Part shown: piece after piece, positions 61,216-64,000 of the stretch
Layout of the letters: each line of letters begins with the position of its first letter
How positions within the stretch are numbered: position 1 is the first letter of the stretch
From: Parasitella parasitica
Lineage: Eukaryota > Mucoromycota > Mucoromycetes > Mucorales > Mucoraceae
NCBI GenBank assembly: GCA_025201805.1
Contig: MU619277.1
Span: 155,712-219,711, forward strand
Direction of reading: 5' to 3'
DNA length: 64,000 bases
Translations under genes and position numbers: made by a program
Notes under the pieces: model-generated
Told to the model about the DNA's origin: nothing
The model's database searches: none
What the model saw: only the letters and a program-made list of their open reading frames with translations

Positions 61216-64000
61216 ATGGCTCAAGACAATTGGGGAGATTTTCAATTCGAAGAGACAAAGACTAGCAGCTTCCTTGCCTTACGAAACGATATTAAAGAGC
61301 GCATTTGTCGCTTCTTGCTGGAGAGAAAGGACTTGTATCAAGCTTGCCTTATTCACCCTCAGTGGGCAATTGCCGCGCAGACTGTCTTGTGGGAGAATGT
61401 TACATTCGAACTGCCAGAAAATCTTCGACTCTTTATCAGAAGCATCTCAAACAACAGCAAAACCGCCTTGTTGGTGAAGCATGTACAGCTTACATTTATT
61501 GACCACGATCAGGATACTCCCTTTCCTGCCATCTTAAAGTCAAAGCTTCCTAGACATCAGCTGAACTCTTTATGCGACCTTGAAATCATCACCCATATGG
61601 CTCGTTTATGTGAAAACATCTCAGGCGTCACTATCTATGGCTGGAAACTCAATTTGAAGGACGTAGAGTTTTTGTCTGCGTATGCGAGAAATTTGAAGAG
61701 TTTGTATATCATTGGTGCTCCCTCAAAGATGCCAGTAAATTTCAATACGCTGTTGCCTCATTTGGAAACGTTGCGTTTGGATGGCGCTTTCGGATTGACT
61801 ACCGAATGGGCTGCCTCCTTTGCTCAGAAAGCTACCAACTTGTCTCGTTTGCAGCTCTCTTTGGATGGGATGCAACCTGCAACGTTGCTCGCTGTATGCT
61901 CCTCTCGTCTGGATCTCAACGAGCTCACATTAACAGACGCCAAACATTTACCGGACGAGTATGTTTATAAAGCACTGTGCGCTTTTCCGCGTTTAAAGCG
62001 CTTTTGCGTCGAGGGCTGCGAACAACTATCCAGTGCAGCGCTGGCCCACTGTTTGATGCTTTGCCCTGATCTCCTTGACTTGGAAATCCGTGCAGCCGCA
62101 GTGGCTGGTCCTGCAAACAACATGGATAAATTGCTTGGTGTACTACACAATGTCCAGAATGATGCATCATTGGCTAAGCCCGTGCGTTTGGTCCTTCAAA
62201 ACATGTCCATCACTGACCAGGAGTTGCAGTACTTGTCAAAGTACTTTGTTCATCTTAAATACTTGGGTTTGACAGGGTGCTCTGAATTATCAAACGCTTG
62301 CTTTCAGGACTTTATTACAAACAAAGATTTCAAGTTTTTGCAGAGACTGGCCATACAGCAATGTCTTCGAATCGATTCTAGCCTCTTTGCACTCTTAGTC
62401 GAGTCTCAAGAAATTTCTCGTTCATTGATGCGTGTCTACATGGAATCGTGTGGCTATGTGAAAGTTCAAGACATTTACCAACTTTGCTATCATTGCTCCA
62501 GCCATAACTTGAGAGAGATCAAGATGATTTCCTACCAACACTTATTGGGAACAATGATTGGCTCGTTCAATAAAAGCTCAAGCAGAAATGAAGTGTTACT
62601 GACTCGCGAATCTATAAAGGAACTGATTGCTGATATTGTTTTGACTGGTAAGCAGCTTGTCTCTCTTGCAAATCTTCTGGATATAGAAGTACCGGAACTC
62701 GTAAGGTTGATTGATATAGCTAAAAAGGTACGTTGCTTGATTTTCTGCTGTCTATTACTACCATATTTATGTCAAATATTTTTTTTTTTTTTTGTGGCAG
62801 GAGGATCAAGCTGCAACGAATCTTGGTAAGGCTCTAAATCGGCAGTCTGTACAAATAACAAATATTCATCAGCATTTCTCTTTTGTAGATGTCCACATTC
62901 CTAAACCGTCTCATAATCGGTTATCTGCATTGAGAGCACCTAGCCGTGTTGACCAGCGTCCATCTACTCCCGCCGTCTGGTCGAATGACTTTGCCATGAA
63001 TGGATCGTTGACTTCCAAAATAAGTGAGCCTGCCGCACAACCTTTTGCTGAAGAATTAGAATATCAAAATGACGAGTTCGAGAACGAAGATAGTTTTGAT
63101 GATGACGATGAACAAGACCCATTTGATGAGCCCATCAATGATGATGATGAGTCATCAACCGAAAGCAACAAGTCTCAATCTAGTTGGGAGAACACTAATC
63201 ATGAAACTTTTCATCCTGAAGGCAATCTTGGTGGCTGGGGAGCGCCTGTTCTGAAGAGCTGGGCAACACCCTCAACCTCAACATCAGTATCAACTAGGCA
63301 TTCTAATCCTGTATCATTTAAAGAGGTTCAGGAGGAGCAGCAGCAGCAACTGCGACAGCAACAGCAACAACAGCAAGGACAACAACAATTTACATCGCAA
63401 CAATGGCCTCGCTCTACTACTGAAAATTGGAAACAAGATCCCTTGGAATCTGGCGTAACACACTTCAAGACAAATTTTACTTCGGGCCACTATCGTAACA
63501 CTCCCATTGTGAGCGGAGGTGAAGGCTGGGGCGTAGCGTTAAGGAACGTTGCTTGGGACGATGATAGACAGCAAGGATATGTACCGGAGAAAATAGAAGA
63601 ACAAGCATCTACCAGATTTTGGAATTCTGAAAATTGCGAATATGTCGATTCGTCCAGTGCCGCCACCTTCACTGCTACCGCCAAGCATAAGAATAATGAT
63701 ACGAAATATTCCAATGCTTCGTCAAAAAACAAGAAAAAATTTTCTTCTGCTCATCGTGATCATGATCGTGATCGTAAAATGGACTCTTCTTCATCTGATG
63801 ATGATTATCGTAACGCCGTGTCTAATACCACTACTACTAAGCCAACTGCTTTTACAACCTGGCAGGAAATTGCACAAAGCAAGACTCGCCCAAGACCCAG
63901 CTCTGTAGTTAGCTCGGACCACAGTGTCAACTGGGACGAAGATGACAACAATGTAGAAATTAAAGCTCGCAATGATTTTCCTCCCCTCCAGCCAAGTACT
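61216..64000 (+). CDS. F-box/LRR-type protein, incomplete at right edge
   Basis: Probable substrate adaptor of an SCF ubiquitin ligase. Exons 61216-62727, 62801-62825 and 62889 onward join in phase; about 880 residues are in the window and the frame is still open at 64000. Residues about 17-55 (FLALRNDIKERICRFLLERKD followed by HPQWAIAAQTVLWENV) look like an F-box. Residues about 75-470 hold irregular leucine-rich repeats (for example LPHLETLRLDGAFGLTTEW, FPRLKRFCVEGCEQLSSAAL, VHLKYLGLTGCSELSNACF). The later part is disordered: acidic DSFDDDDEQDPFDEP, a Gln tract (63340-63390, CAG/CAA mixed) and Ser/Thr-rich stretches with repeated WENT/WGAP/WGVA tryptophan motifs. Disorder of this length is unusual for F-box/LRR proteins. 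The C terminus is not visible. Confidence 0.8.

Overview
The window is from a fungus, most probably an early-diverging filamentous one (Mucoromycota/Mucorales-like). The reasons are its AT-rich intergenic DNA, many short introns (about 50-90 bp, GT...AG, CTAAC/CTGAC-like branch sites), eukaryotic housekeeping genes, and recognisable but ruined Tc1-like transposase sequence. This placement is inferred from gene style, and I cannot name the species. It is draft assembly: a run of 10 Ns lies at 41789-41798. I see no rRNA, tRNA or CRISPR array.

Layout. 1-2.7 kb: no intact gene, but a decayed ORF and a foldback-like inverted-repeat element (2147-2605). 2.7-5.1 kb: an endopolyphosphatase-like gene interrupted by one in-frame TGA, head-to-head with RPL22. 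5.1-8.2 kb: empty. 8.2-15.6 kb: a USP36/42-type ubiquitin protease, an SLC35F-type transporter, an unrecognised 505-aa protein and a monocarboxylate-type MFS transporter. 15.6-19.8 kb: sparse, with one small orphan gene. 19.8-25.8 kb: VTS1/Smaug RNA-binding protein, RPL29, a PTS1-tailed crotonase and a 721-aa CUE-like/zinc-ribbon protein. 25.8-31.4 kb: a repeat-rich gene desert. 31.4-38.9 kb: SLX4-like nuclease scaffold, acetoacetyl-CoA synthetase and an AVT-type amino acid transporter, all on the minus strand. 38.9-41.0 kb: transposase and other coding relics. 41.0-51.7 kb: PP1 catalytic subunit, a HAL4-like kinase, a PSMD5-like proteasome chaperone, an LPA acyltransferase and an AzgA purine permease. 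52.9-64 kb: mitochondrial uS2, importin-7/8 (NMD5/SXM1), a possible pseudogene and an F-box/LRR protein that runs off the right edge.

The genes are mostly unrelated housekeeping functions and I see no metabolic cluster. Most exon structures below were rebuilt by joining reading frames at splice sites. Exon lengths were checked for codon phase wherever an exon list is given without 'about'.

The most interesting non-gene signals are four. First, the 459-bp foldback-like element, whose 84-bp arms are each four TGGC-bearing units spaced exactly 21 bp apart. Second, the premature TGA at an otherwise intact polyphosphatase. Third, the divergent inverted and 50-bp tandem repeats of the 28-31 kb desert, with a pogo-like terminus. 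Fourth, the transposase relic at 39.2 kb. I found no convincing new multi-gene biological system.
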